DNA of 64,000 bases from Trematomus loennbergii (lineage: Eukaryota > Chordata > Actinopteri > Perciformes > Nototheniidae), in contig JAAOOA010000371.1 in the NCBI GenBank assembly GCA_012861695.1, forward strand, positions 194,501-258,500, written 5' to 3'. Positions 13,142 through 26,691 of this stretch are shown here, one piece after another; within the stretch, counting starts at the first letter, position 1; the number at the start of each line of letters is the position of its first letter. The translations under genes were made by a program, and so were the position numbers. The notes below the pieces were generated by a model that was given only the letters and a program-made list of their open reading frames with translations, did not search any database and was not told the DNA's origin.

Positions 13142-14322
13142 TTAACCTCTTAAGCACGGCGGTCCCCCCATTGGACCCCTCCCACCTTTTGTTTTCGAGA
13201 TAATGTCTCAGGGCTTCTTAACATTTATGAAACTATTAATGTGTAGCACCAGATTAACGGGAAGAATCTCAGCTAACTGAAGATATGAAACATTTTTACC
13301 AAAACAAAACACAAGTCTCATAAGAAGGGTCTAAATGACCCCTGAGCGAAAAAAATCTAACGCACTGCGGCACACAATTCAAGGTAAAGATACCCTTATT
13401 ACTTATCGTAGCTGCACATACAATATAGCCTATTAAAGCTGAGACTCCACTGATTATTTAGGTATAGTATCATCACTGAGCTATCCCAACTTGCGACAGG
13501 GGAAGCAAACACAGACATCACAACACGTACCTTTACGGGGCTTTTACGGCAGATCGTCTCACCGTAGCTGTCAATTAGGTCAAAAGACGTGTTCAATGGC
13601 ATTAAAACGAAAAAAAAAATATCTACAACTGTTGATCCAAAGGTTGATAATGTACCTGTACCTTTAAAAAATTATTTATAATCCATAATTCCATTTTTTA
13701 TGTAAAAATCGGAGCGGAAAAGTTAGCTGCTAATGGTAGCCACCAGAGTGTATGCAGCTTCCGGTTTTTGTAACGCGTCACTCTCACTCCTTATTTGTTA
13801 ACGTTTTGGTGTGTATATAACTTTCCCTCGATTCCATTGGCTCTAGCGGTTATAAAGAGATTTCATTCATCAAAATTGACCAAGGGGGACAGAGATAGGT
13901 CAAATCCACCCAAATGACCCCAGAAGTGGGGTTTTGGCTAAATCTCTCTAAAAAGGTCAAATTTCACTTGTTTTGCATCAATCTTGATACAGGGTACTTA
14001 TTATATGTTGTACTTTGGATTCCTAAAGCTTTTAGTCTACTAACCATCATCCAAGGGTAGTTTTCACTATCTGTAAAAAATAGTTTTTGGACGGACACTA
14101 TAATTTACAGTTTTTTACTATGTAAAATCTGAATTTTCTTTAAAAAAAAAAACATCTATATTGATTCTGACTTTTCTACATCCAACTCACAGGTTTATCA
14201 TTACTTTGAGAATAAAGATTATTAATTTAACCCTTTTAGAAGGGAAGATATGGTCATTTGTTCTGGGAATGTCATTTTCGAGCCTGAGACCTGAAAAACA
14301 GGCTCAGGGCTTAAGAGGTTAA
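13142..14322 (+). mobile_element. piggyBac MITE, copy c
   Basis: TTAA at 13142-13145 and 14319-14322 flank ends CCTCTTAAGC and, reversed, CCTCTTAAGCCC. The family hairpin is at about 14280-14305. The left part (GTCCCCCCATTGGACCCC) matches the right end of copy a, in reverse. At about 1.17 kb it keeps non-coding ends only. It is inserted in the hAT-like element at 12817-15150, so it is the younger of the two. Confidence 0.88.
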
Positions 14323-15150
14323 ACAAGCGAGTGCCTATTTTCCTGGCCACGGTCAGGGTCCTTGAACACAACACGAGCCTAACGTGTCAATACGTGGGAG
14401 GCATGTGGCGCAGTGGCGGGTGTAGTTCTGACGGAGAGCACCAGAACGCCGCTCCGACACTTCAGATAAGGAGCCGTACACAGCCGCAGTATTTGCGTGG
14501 CTGTGTCTTTAGTTGAAAGCCCAGTGGCGATCTGTTCATCTGACATACTGATCATACAGTCAATAACTTTGTTGTTATTAGCATCTGGTTAGCTAGCTAT
14601 GCTAACGAATATAAGAAGCTTTTTCTACAACCAGTGAGGTAAAGGCACATCTTTATATGATCATTATAGTTATAAAAAAATAAGAGAATAAAGTAAACAG
14701 GTATAAATACTATATGACAGTCAACATTGTTTTTATTAATAAACAAGAATACAGTTTGAAAGGGGAGTGGTTTGTAAAATATCCATAAAGAGAAATAAAA
14801 ATCTGCTTCCAGTCTGTTTCATATGGGTGTTGAGAGATGTGTCCATAGATCTCTTCATGTTGCTCTCAAAGTGCACCAGATGATGCTTTTAACTTCAAAA
14901 TGTACACAAAAATCTTCCCGGGGGAGCATGCCGCCGGACCCCCCTAGAGGAGGTTAGGTCCCCCCCCCCACTTAAATCATGTATCCAATATCTGGATTAA
15001 GAGGTTGCCTTGTCTTTGCACAGCATGAAAGAAAGGCCAAATGAATGGGCTGTGATTTCAGAGGTCAATCATTTGTACGGCCCTCGGAGGATGTTGAAAA
15101 AATTGAAACGGCCCTTGAGAGGAAAAAGGTTCCCCACCCCTGAATTCGAC

Positions 15151-15949
15151 ACACTGTCCATATGAAGCAACGTTCATACTGCATATTATTCACGAGAATG
15201 ATCAGTGGGGTGCGAGAAAGTATTTTCAGTTCGATAGCTTGTATGCTAAACTTTTATATTGGAGTAGCGTTAGGGAAAAGCAAAAGTAAAATGTTGAACA
15301 TCATCCCTCTTGAAATGTCAAAAATAACAAGGGGTATGACCATAATTAGTCAATTGATCAAATAATAACTATCTACACACACGTACAATCTTTAGATCTT
15401 ATGATAAAACAAAGTTTAGCACTGACATGAAATAAAAGCTCAGGCAAAGGCAGTCACCAATATCTTCAAATCAATCAAGAGTCCATTTAATCGCCTGCAG
15501 ATATAATATTTGAGACGCTGTACTGTTTGCATATGAGTTTAATGGTGCCGTTGTCTCTCCTGGATGAGATTCAAAGTGAAAAGTGACAGAAAAGGTTGTT
15601 ACTAGGACACAAATAGAGGGATTGAGAGAGAAATGTAAAGCCTGGCTCCTCTCTCTCCCCACACACGGACAATCCCTGCAGGAAGTGGGTGTGAATGTCA
15701 CATTGCTCAAGAAAGCAATCTTCGCCCCCTCCCCAGTGTAAAAAGGTGACTCTCAGACACATCGAGAGAGAGAGCGCGAAGTGTTCTGGGCTGAAAGACC
15801 TTTGTGGCTGAATGATGTGAACCTTTGGCGGAAATGTTGGATGATTTTTTTCTGGTTTTAGTAAAAACCTGAGGCTAAAAGTGACTCTAAAACTGGTATT
15901 TTGTAAAACATCAGTCCCTCATACCCAGGTATTTAATCACCAATGTTGC
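15151..15949. other. Intron 1 sequence, no gene seen
   Basis: No exon, RNA gene or repeat is recognised. A short GAGA run lies near 15764. Confidence 0.5.
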
Positions 15950-16806
15950 CTGTAGGTTAGGGATGTCCCGATCACCTTTTTTTGCCCCCGATCCGATTCC
16001 GATCATTTGATTTTGACAATCTGCCGATTTTTCCCGATCCGATCTTTATGCAATGCATTAAGAGAAAAAAAAGGAGAAAAGCATTCAAGTTGTCCCTTAA
16101 ACCCACGTTCTCCACCACAGATAACGGCTGGTCATCCAACGCGATGAATTCAGCTATCTTGGCTGTTATTTTTTTGGCCTTTTCACTGTTCTGGGGCAGT
16201 TTCTCTTTCCTTTTAAAAGTCTCTGAAAGTGTCGGTTGTTTCAGTGCCGTTTCCTGAGTGGCCGCTGTGTACTCGTCGTGTTGTTGTTGGTGTTTGTATT
16301 AGATTGGTCGTGTTGAACGTAGCTCTGTTCTTTCCACCATGCGGAACCTCCGCCTTGCAAACATTGCATCTGGCTGTTACACTGCCTTCGCTTTCAATTT
16401 TATAATACTTCCAAACTCCTGACATTTTCTCTGTCCCGACTCCCGAGGCACCAGCTGAACGTAGCCTCTCGTTAGCTTACTGCTACTATTAGACACTGCG
16501 CCCACTCTGTTGCCAGATTTGAGAGAAATAAGCAACCAGGTCTATGAAAACAAGCCCAAAAGAAGCAACACATACATGATGTTGTGTAATTTTAAACCAA
16601 AACTAAGGCCTCAGGATGACTTCAAGACGTGAACATGGTCATTTTTGTTTTGTAACATTAAATAAAATAATAAAAATATTTTATAAAAAAAAAAAAAAAA
16701 GATTCCCGATCCCCGATTTTTTCTCCCGATTCCGATCTTTTGAAAATCACGTGATCGGCTCCGATCCCCGATCACGTGATCGGATCGGGACATCTCTACT
16801 GTAGGT
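15950..16806 (-). mobile_element. hAT element with BED-finger remnant
   Basis: An exact 8-base duplication CTGTAGGT (15950-15957 and 16799-16806) flanks an 841-base element with inverted ends TAGGGATGTCCCGATC and, reversed, TAGAGATGTCCCGATCC. Subterminal regions are filled with repeated GATC-containing motifs (CCGATCC, CACGTGATC), the usual binding arrays of hAT transposases. The minus strand keeps the start of a transposase. Confidence 0.93.
16213..16425 (-). pseudogene. hAT transposase N-terminus (BED zinc finger), truncated
   Basis: The frame starts MSGVWKYYKIESEGSVTARC. It has the BED-finger layout: aromatic W-x2-Y-Y, then C-x2-C (RCNVCKAEVP), then NTTNL. The expected closing H-x3-5-H is replaced by unrelated sequence after NTTNLI, so the finger is cut inside the domain by an internal deletion. 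The rest of the transposase is gone. BED-finger identity rests on spacing and on the hAT duplication around it. Confidence 0.75.
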
Positions 16807-17502
16807 TTAAGTGTCGAACTCTCTTTTCTCCTGAACCTTTTTTTCCCTCATTGGACGTCACCACTTTCCCTATCATGCAGTAGTTCAGTGATGAGGAGAT
16901 TTTCTATTGCATTTTGGAATATTGCAGAAAATAATCTTAACAAGTGTTTTTGATACAAACACGTTTTGTTCAGCAAGATCATTTTCACATATTAAGACCA
17001 CTGTTATGTTGTAGTTGTAATTCAATCCCTAGAAGTAAATAGCTAAGATAAGGCTACAAACAAACTTCTTCACATTCACATGATTTCACGGGACCACCGC
17101 TAAGCTAAAGGCGGCTAATGTTCGGGGTGATGAGTGGTCTCGTTTAGCCCTCTTTTTAGAAACAGCCATTGTACGTTACAAAGAAGCGTCAGACACTACC
17201 CAGTGGAGTTGTACTGATATATTTCATGTTTTAGAACAAAACGTGAATGTCTCTGAAGCTTGTGATAAACACAGACCTTATTTTGGGATTCAAACTAAAA
17301 AGTCATTAAAAAAAACGCTGACTTTTAGACAAGGGAATAGGAAGTGCTAAATGTTAACTTATTTCCAAGTTAAGGACTCATTCCTGCATCACTCTATTGA
17401 CAGCTTTTGAGCCCCACATTTTGCCTCCTGACGCTTTGGGTCTGCTTCAATGTTTCCATCATCGCAACGCAAGACCTCCAGAGAACACATCATCAGTGTA
17501 TC
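16807..17502. other. Intron 1 sequence, no gene seen
   Basis: No exon, RNA gene or repeat family is recognised. Confidence 0.5.
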
Positions 17503-18034
17503 TAGGGCTGTACCCGAATATCCGAATATCCGAATATTCGTCCGTTGGAGTACTATTCGGATATTTTTTTTTTTTTTTTATTGAAATCTCCAATATCAAC
17601 GTAAGAGCTTGTGCCTCTTCGGGGGTGCTAACACTTAACCATACACTTTATCGTTTACTTTCTCCGTCTTTATATGTAGATATTACTTTTTCTCCATTAA
17701 TCTCCGTCACGTTGTTTCCATAGCAACAACAACTTCCTGTCAACAGCGCTAGCTCTCCTTCAAAATAAAAGCATGTCCATACAAAATAGGAAGCCAAGCC
17801 AAATTACACTTTAGATGTATACAACTGCAACGAAAGTAACAAACACAATGCGATATCCTTTTCAATTTCAAAGAACACAAATTGGGTTACATTAACAAAT
17901 AACTATAAAACAACAATACTGTAGAATAACAAAATGAATGCCGTGAATAAACTGAAATACACGTGTTGGAGTGGTTCCCTGCTGATTACTACCGAATATC
18001 CGGAGCCCGAAAAATTGTATTCGGGACAGCCCTA
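17503..18034. mobile_element. hAT-like element without target duplication
   Basis: Inverted ends TAGGGCTGTACCCGAATAT and, reversed, TAGGGCTGTCCCGAATAC bound 532 bases. The left end has tandem CCGAATAT motifs. The flanking octamers (AGTGTATC and CATCGCTC) do not match, unlike the other hAT elements here, so one flank may have been rearranged or the ends may come from two insertions. Confidence 0.75.
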
Positions 18035-18803
18035 CATCGCTCCGTGCGCCACAGTTCAGGCTCGTAGGTGTCCTATTTACACTCGGAGATAGATGCTGAT
18101 CACAGCATAACATCCTCTCTGTTGTGTATTTGTATGAACCCGGTGACCACATCTCTGCAGACGGCTGCTGTACAGCGACTGCTGATGAGAGGAAGCAGAG
18201 CCGCTCAGTTTGCATTAGAGAGGAGGACACAGCTGAGTCAGTGGCCATTAAAAAAAAAAGTGTACAGCTGAATTTCTACTCAACAAGACAGAGTTTAATC
18301 TGAGCTAAGCACTAAGGTAAAAACGAGGTGGGTTAGTAGTGTGTGAGAGAAGAAGAGGAATCTAAAGTATGAGAGGATATAGAGTAGGGGTCAGAGTCTG
18401 CAGCTCGTAGTATTCCCTCTCCGCTCCTCACAACTGCACTGACATTTCCACTGCCTTCCATTTTATCCCTCAATGACTCTGCTTTCTGGAGGCACAGCCT
18501 CACATCTTTGATGAAGACGTAGGCAGAAGAGGTGTAGGGAAGGATGACAGGGAGGACAGCAGGTGTGAAGGAAAGGGAGAATCGTAGACAGGAAGAGAAA
18601 AGAGGAACTTTAAAGATGGGTGAAGATAGAGTGGAAGGAAAAGCAGAGGAAGAGGAGGAGGGTATGTGTGAGGGGAGGAAGGAGAAATAGTATCTAATAG
18701 TTTCCCCTGTCTGTTCCCCTGCTGTTAAAGTCTCAACCGCCTCTACAATGTCACCCCCGCCGGCTTTTAAGGGAGTGTGTGTGTGTGGTGTGTGTGTGTG
18801 TGT

Positions 18804-18862
<59 letters not shown>

Positions 18863-20524
18863 TGTTCGGGTTCAGACCCAAGAGTACTGAGTTTCTTCAC
18901 GACTGCACTGCCATAGATATGAATGCATGGCTAACAAAAGTGAACATTGAAGGAACAGCTTCACTCTATTGAGGGGAATTAAACCCACAACCTACTAAAC
19001 ATATATAAATATGATAACTAATGTCACTCACAACCTGTAATTTTATTATACTGCTACACGCAGACTGCAAGTCACAACACAACCTGGCCGAGAGGGCTTT
19101 TAGGGAGGGGGGGCAGCGCACACGATTAATTGCACAGCCCTACTATCCGGCCAAATGAATTATTTTTGTGTGTCCCCATTATAACTCCATTACAAAAGGT
19201 AAGCCCTCATTTTAGCCCTAAACCCTGAAATGACATAATGTTAGCACATCATGTCCCTATTATTTTAACATGTCTAAACATTACATTGGTAGCATCTGAA
19301 AATCACTCCATATATACTTTACTACACTAAATTAAGAGTTGGAAATGGCCCACAATATCAACGCTGTGCTCACCTTGGAGTTGAGCATTAAGTGTCTTTT
19401 ATGTAGAGAGTAGTTCATGAGATTTGGTTCATATCTTTTGTTATTTTGCAGCTATATTGTAAACAAATTCCCCGTATCGTATCTGAAGTGGCTTCTCCTC
19501 AGGGAGCAGAAAGTAGCTGCAGGGACTGTGCAGGGCTTGACGGCTCATTTCATAACAGCTTGATAAATCCTAACCCGGAGAAACCGACCGTATAGAAATC
19601 AAATTTCTGTGAAGTGAATTATCAACTCGCAGATCAAATTCTTCAAGCTGCAGGGAAAAGATTACATTTACTGTAAGACAGGCAGAGGACAGATGTGTGT
19701 AATACTGTTCTGGACCCGTGCCACCTGCAGTCCTTGGTGTGAAGTTGTTTATCACTTTTATTTGTTATCTAGTGCAAAAGATTTGTTTCTGCGAGCTGAA
19801 AGACAATCCGTGGTTTCAGGAAAGTTACTACCCCCTACTATCTCATTGGACTAAAGTTTTTATCCTATCAGATTGTTCTGTGACCAACAAGCTATGACAA
19901 AATATTCACCAACATATCCTATATTTCTAACCACCACCCTAATTGGGGTATGTCTTGAATTTCCCCCAGCTTTCCCCCAATTACACTTCCCTATGAAGGT
20001 TCAGTAGTTCAAAGTAAAAGTGCTGCATCGACGACCGTCTCCAAAACTTCTGATAAGGACGGAAACGTTTGAGTTATTTGAAGAAGTGTCCGTAGCCTTT
20101 GTGTTTCCAGCCCCGAGGGAATCTCAGCTCTGAGAGTTTGATAGGCGGGAGAAGATGGGGGATATCAAATCATTTTTTTTTAGAGGCACTTATCTTCTTA
20201 TGTTTCCTGAGGGAGGATGACTGTAAAGTATTATAGGCATACATTAACGCTGATACTAATAGTGGGTATCAGTCTGATACTGTGCTCATATACTTGTCAT
20301 CGTAATCATAGCACTTCTTCGATATAACCGCACTTTATACCACTTTATGTCAACATGATGTAAGTAGGTAGGCGGAGAAGGAACAATGTCAGCACTTTTT
20401 TTATATATTAGGATAAACAATGCTGACATAAGTAGAGCACACTGCAATCTATGATCTGTTCAATTGTCAAGAGGATGGTGGAATACAGCTCCTTTAACAG
20501 AAGCAAGAACCAACACAGTGAAAG
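18035..20524. other. Intron 1 sequence, no gene seen
   Basis: It contains the GT array at 18776-18860 and, at 19118-19142, a solitary hAT end (ACGATTAATTGCACAGCCCTA) identical in type to the right ends at 22788 and 26683, but with no partner. The 18300-18720 part is purine-rich on the + strand. No coding exon is recognised. Confidence 0.45.
18776..18860. repeat. (GT)n microsatellite
   Basis: GT run with two GGT interruptions near 18788 and 18804. Confidence 0.95.
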
Positions 20525-21019
20525 TTAAAGTGGACCTATCATGCTATATTTGAATAATATAGTGTAGGCCCATACCTATATAAGGCATATTTATACTTTT
20601 TTTTTTCAAAATACCAAACAGATCATGCATTTTAGCCATGCCTCATTTCGCTCAATTTGACATTTTTAGATCTGTTTTTGCAAGGGTTGATTCAGTGAGA
20701 ACAGCACCATCTACTGGCCTGGCATATGTACTACAGCGTCTCCAGCGCTTTCGAACGGCAATGGCCGTGGCTGTCTCCTCCTGATTGGTGGAGTTGGCCC
20801 AATAGCCGTAGCGCCACCGTCCTGACGTCAGGACAGTGTTCAAATCTGGATCAGTTTTTATCAGATCCGTTGCAGCCCCTTTTTTAGAGATTTGGGTATG
20901 GAGGAAAATAGAGAGGGTTGTGTTTTCTGACACTTGGTGAGTTCCCTGGAACACCGGGGACACATATTCATGTATAAAAGACGTACAAAAGTGCATTTTG
21001 CATGATAGGTCCCCTTTGT
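20525..21019 (-). mobile_element. Kolobok-like element, family B copy 2
   Basis: Reverse-oriented relative of 7009-7497. The left TTAA is at 20525-20528; at the right the site has decayed to TTGT (21016-21019). Ends are AGTGGACCTATCATGC and, reversed, AGGGGACCTATCATGC. It keeps the CRE-containing palindrome (20819-20834) and the CCAAT motif. Confidence 0.85.
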
Positions 21020-22464
<1,445 letters not shown>

Positions 22465-22796
22465 GTGACTTTTACAGTAGCGATTATGGCAAAAATCATA
22501 ATCGCGATTATTTTTGGTCATAATTGATATCCCGATTATAAAAAACGATTATCCATTTACTTTGAAAACATCCATTTATTGAAAAAAATGTTTGAACAAT
22601 ATGTTTTAACAGTTGATTACCCTGAACTTTAAGTATAATTCAACTGAAAAAAAATTAAAAAAAATAATAATAATTAGAATAAAAATAAATAATAATAATA
22701 TTCGTTTTATTTAGATTACGTTGTTTTCGTAATCGTTGCAAGCCAAAATCGTAATCGAGATTAAAATACGATTAATTGCACAGCCCTAGTGACTTT
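22465..22796. mobile_element. hAT MITE, family C copy 1
   Basis: An exact 8-base duplication GTGACTTT (22465-22472 and 22789-22796) flanks 316 bases ending TTAATTGCACAGCCCTA. The left end is mutated (TACAGTAGCGATTATGG instead of TAGGGCTGTGCGATTATGG), yet the target duplication proves the boundary. Its sibling at 26362-26691 is the better-kept copy. Confidence 0.93.
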
Positions 22797-24242
22797 CTTA
22801 CGTTGTTGATGTTACAGCGCTGGTCATACTATACAAAATATAATATTGCATAATCTTTGGAGTCAGTATTTCCATATCAACGGCGTTACAGAAGCAAAGG
22901 TTAACTGCAGATATAAAGCCAGCAGGGAAACTACATATGAAATAGAAAGATACATGTAAATGGCTTCATAGTTAACAGATATCCTGCCTTTCACACCAGC
23001 CTAAACAAACTCAAACATATTGGCAGATGCAGCACAATGGGTCAGGTGGTTTTCAAATGAAGTGTAATTTATGATATGGGAGATGATTGTTTAGTTTCAA
23101 GCGGAAACAAACGCTCATAAAAGCACCAGGGAGAGAGCACACTGTTGTGATATGATTATCTAAATGTCAGACAATCAAGTCTCAAACCACAATATGAGCG
23201 CTGCATATTGATGTTTGGCTCGCTCCAATTAAAAAAGACAAAAGGTGCAGCGTGCTGCTCCGACTCTCATTTGCATTAAAACCGTTTGCAGTATAAGCTT
23301 CTCTGCCGGTGCAACGTTTCCAATCTTATGAATGTATCAATCTGGTGTCCAATCCAGGGCTTTACCTTTTAAATAAATTAGATTTGCCGAGCTGCTTGGA
23401 TGATGTGAATATCCCTGTGTTGTGTGTTTATTAGAGTGACAGAAGAACATTGCATTTTGTGCCAAACAGTTTTTTCCCCGTGGAGACTTGTTGCTCTGCT
23501 GCTCTCCATTAAGAGACACTTAGAGGCACATATATTCAGATGAGTTACTCAGTGCATCGGGTGGATTGGTATTCTATGATACATATCTCCTCCTCGAGCC
23601 ATTAGTACCAGAGATGTAGCCTGCAGCCTTCCCTCTAAATCTGCATCATTGTAACTCAGTTTTCGGCATTTAGTGTAGTTATTAATTAGCATGAATGGCA
23701 TCGTAGCCTATGTGAACATGTGGTGGCTGATTTTCACCACCATGAGTAATGTTGCGATCATTGGATATAGAGGGCACAAGATGACAATTATAACCTCTGC
23801 TGTGGACGCTTTATTTTCAAATAAATTGGCAATCTGTTCAATCCAACTGATCCAGAGTCCCCTAAATCATCCAAATCGACCCAAAATGTATCCAAATCGA
23901 CCCACCAAGAGAACACATGTTGGCATTGTTCATCCTGAATGTCAGAAATGGACTCAGCATCACAAATGAACCCCAAAACCACTCCAAAAGTGTCCAGCAT
24001 TTAAAAACTATTGCCCATATAGGCTTTAATTCACGCTAATTAACGCAACTTGTGCTAATTGTGCAAATTGCCGAACATATGCAAATTAGCACCCGGCAGT
24101 TTCTATGTGCCTGGGACCCGTACTGTACATTTCTATCATAAATCTTTGGGGTACTTAACTTTGCAACTGACAACGAGACTCTTTAGCAGTGTTTGTACTA
24201 AACCCAGGTGCAAGTTTTGTTATTTCTGCCTTGTTATCTGCG

Positions 24243-24314
<72 letters not shown>

Positions 24315-25183
24315 CAAACCTGGCCAGAGATGAAGAGATTTCAAATGCCGCTGTCGCTGCTTTTGATCACTTGATTTGGTTGATGTGTGTCTCCCACGCA
24401 GCCTCCCACAGACACACGAGGAGTGTGTGATCCTTTCCGAGGCAGCGGAGTGCACGGATCTGTGTGTGTGTGTGTGTGGGGGCTGTGTTCTTGCAGATTG
24501 TGCTTTACATAATGAGCTTATTTTCTAGCTGGTAGCGGCTGAAGGCCACAAGGAATGAACATTATGCAGGAGTATGTTTGACAGCTCCGTGAATAATTGG
24601 GAAACAAAATATTTCTGTCGTTGTTAAAAGCAGCGAGGAGTGGGAAAGTGCTGAGGCTCACTTTAAAAGCTGTTAGGATGGATTCTCCCGTGAAGAGAAA
24701 GGGCAGATAAGTTACTTTTCAGGCATTGTGGGACGTTGAAATTAATTAAAAGATAAAATAGAAAGCGCAAGATATTCACCAGAACCATAATGCGGAATAT
24801 ATCCGGACACTTTCTGTGATCTTTTCTAATAGCCAATGATGCGTAAATGTAGTGTAAATGTGGAGAATCATCTAATACAGCTTTTCAAAGTTCTCCAACT
24901 TCTCCTAATGGCGTACACGACTGATTTCTGTGGTTTCTAAAATACTTTCCATGGCTTAAATAATCAAAATGAATCTTTAAAAGAGAAAAAGATTGACTGT
25001 TTGTTGCCACCTTTATTGGGCAGTTGACAGTAAATACGCAGAGACGACACAATCAACTAAATAAAAGTGACAATGAGTATATTTGGCTACCAAGTTGCTC
25101 CGGTTTGCTACATTTTTCCATATCTGATAAAGAGCTGCATCTCTAAGCTTTCTTATTGGAGCTGTCTAAGGTTGTATCTCTGT
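22797..25183. other. Intron 1 sequence, no gene seen
   Basis: It contains the GT array at 24243-24311. A short motif, ATCCAAATCGACCCA, repeats near 23869-23905. No coding exon is recognised. Confidence 0.45.
24243..24311. repeat. (GT)n microsatellite
   Basis: GT run with one GGGT interruption near 24272. Confidence 0.95.
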
Positions 25184-26231
25184 AGTGGATGTGGGCCTGT
25201 CGCGATAATCAATAAATTGACTTATCGTACGATAAATAAAAATGGACTCGATAACTTTTCTGAGCTCGATAAATTGCCGTTTACATGCGTGTTTGTTTAC
25301 ATAAGGATGTGACCAGAATGTTAGCCCGGCGCGCTGTGAGGGGCGGGGCTCACACAGCCAGGTCAGGACACTCCGCGTGCAGCAGTGGAGCAGCCAAATA
25401 ATAATAACATAGAGACGAGCAGGAGACAACGTGTGACTTACTCGAGGGGAATTTGAAGTTAAATGGAATTGGTTGCGAAAACTAATACCACATCTCCAGT
25501 GTGGGAATATTTTGGATTCAAGCCAAATCAACGAGGCGAACCTACGGACTTGAATGAGCCGGGCGGTGTGTCGCATTTGTTTAAAAAAGGTAGCAACAAA
25601 AGCTAGCAATACGACCAACCTTAAACTGCACCTGAAACACACCTACCATTCCGTTTCCCAGCTGGGAGCAAACACGGCAGCTGGAGATGGAGAGCCCCCA
25701 CCTTCCTACAGTTTGCAATCAAAGATGCATTTGCCCGACAATGCAAACATGTTGGTGTTCCTTGCTCAAAATCTTTGAAATACAGATTTGGATACGGCCT
25801 GTTGAGGCATCTGGGTCTTTGACAGTGGACTGTACACTTGACTTGTTTTAAGGAGGTTTTTTTTGCTGTGAGACAATGTGTGCTCATATTTATTTATATA
25901 TATATGAGAGAGAGAGCTCTGTTTTCCAGCCTGAGTCCATTTAACTGATTGTTTTTGGTGTGTGATTAATAAATTTTTTATCATTTAATTTGTTTTATTT
26001 ATTATATATCATTTATATATTTGAATATTATTTCACATTTAATTTGCAATGTTGGATGTTCAATAAAAAGTTCTGTTTGAAAGGATGTACTTGAATTATA
26101 ATATATTATCATTATGTCATGGTCTAAAATGGTCTTACAACAGTGCCGACAATATTATCGTTTATCGCAATAATCTCCGGGAAAATGTATCGTCCAACAA
26201 AATTAATTATCGTGACAGGCCTAAGTGGATG
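25184..26231 (+). mobile_element. hAT element with BED-finger remnant, family D
   Basis: An exact 8-base duplication AGTGGATG (25184-25191 and 26224-26231) flanks 1032 bases. Inverted ends are TGGGCCTGTCGCGATAAT and, reversed, TAGGCCTGTCACGATAAT. Subterminal TATCG/CGATA motifs are repeated on both sides. The interior holds the start of a transposase and then AT-rich non-coding sequence, so most of the coding region was deleted. Confidence 0.93.
25463..25778 (+). pseudogene. hAT transposase N-terminus (BED finger), frameshifted
   Basis: From the ATG at 25463 the frame reads MELVAKTNTTSPVWEYFGFK, the aromatic start of a BED finger (VW-x-YFG). Near 25552-25558 it must change frame to continue as VCRICLKKVATKASNTTNLK and then LHLKHTYH, giving the C-x2-C and H-x4-H set in the order and spacing of a complete BED finger. 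A linker follows (about 25650-25720) and then the sequence leaves the transposase. Before the frame change the reading stays open for only about 20 codons. Family knowledge: ZBED-type hAT transposases start this way and use the finger to bind element ends. Confidence 0.8.
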
Positions 26232-26361
26232 AACAATATAAAAAATGCGTTATTTTTAACATATAACATTGAGATTACAGAGATGAGGCAGAAGCATGTG
26301 ACCTGATAAGGAATGGGTATTTGGTGCTTTTGAGTGGCATGAAGTCGTGAAAAGGAGCAGG

Positions 26362-26691
26362 CTTGACCCTAGGGCTGTGCGATTATGGCAAAAATCATAA
26401 TCACGATTATTTTGGTCAATAATTGATATCACGATTATTAAAAACGATTATCCATTTACTTTGAAAACATCCATATATTGAAAAAAAAAATGTGAACAGT
26501 ATGTTTTTAACAGTTGATTACCCTGAACTTTAAGTATAATTCAACAGAAAAAAAAAAAAAATTACTTTTTTTTAATTTTTTTAATAAAAATAATAATCGT
26601 TTTATTTCGATTACATTGTTTTCGTAATCGTTGCAAGCCAAAATCGTAATCGAGATTAAAATACGATTAATTGCACAGCCCTACTTGACCC
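26362..26691. mobile_element. hAT MITE, family C copy 2
   Basis: An exact 8-base duplication CTTGACCC (26362-26369 and 26684-26691) flanks 314 bases. Ends are TAGGGCTGTGCGATTATGG and, reversed, TAGGGCTGTGCAATTAATCG. It is close to 22465-22796 along its length, including the AAAATCATAATC and CGTAATCGTTGCAAGCC blocks. Confidence 0.95.

Larger units (their letters stand above)
12817..15150. mobile_element. hAT-like element, ends CAGGGGTGGGGAAC, with two insertions
   Basis: The ends are exact inverted repeats CAGGGGTGGGGAAC (12825-12838) and GTTCCCCACCCCTG (15129-15142). The flanking octamers GATTAGAC and AATTCGAC agree at 6 of 8 positions, as expected for an aged hAT duplication. The body is interrupted by a 190-base copy of nearby intron just inside the left end (12837-13026) and by a piggyBac copy (13142-14322). 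GGCCGTATACGGACCGCGAG after the block and ACGGCCC near 15075 look like original subterminal sequence. No transposase is readable. Confidence 0.8.

Noticed and set aside
20652..20996. A 114-residue protein conserved in several places
   Set aside because: Conserved because the family B transposon is repeated; the frame reads through its promoter-like block and carries no transposase motif.
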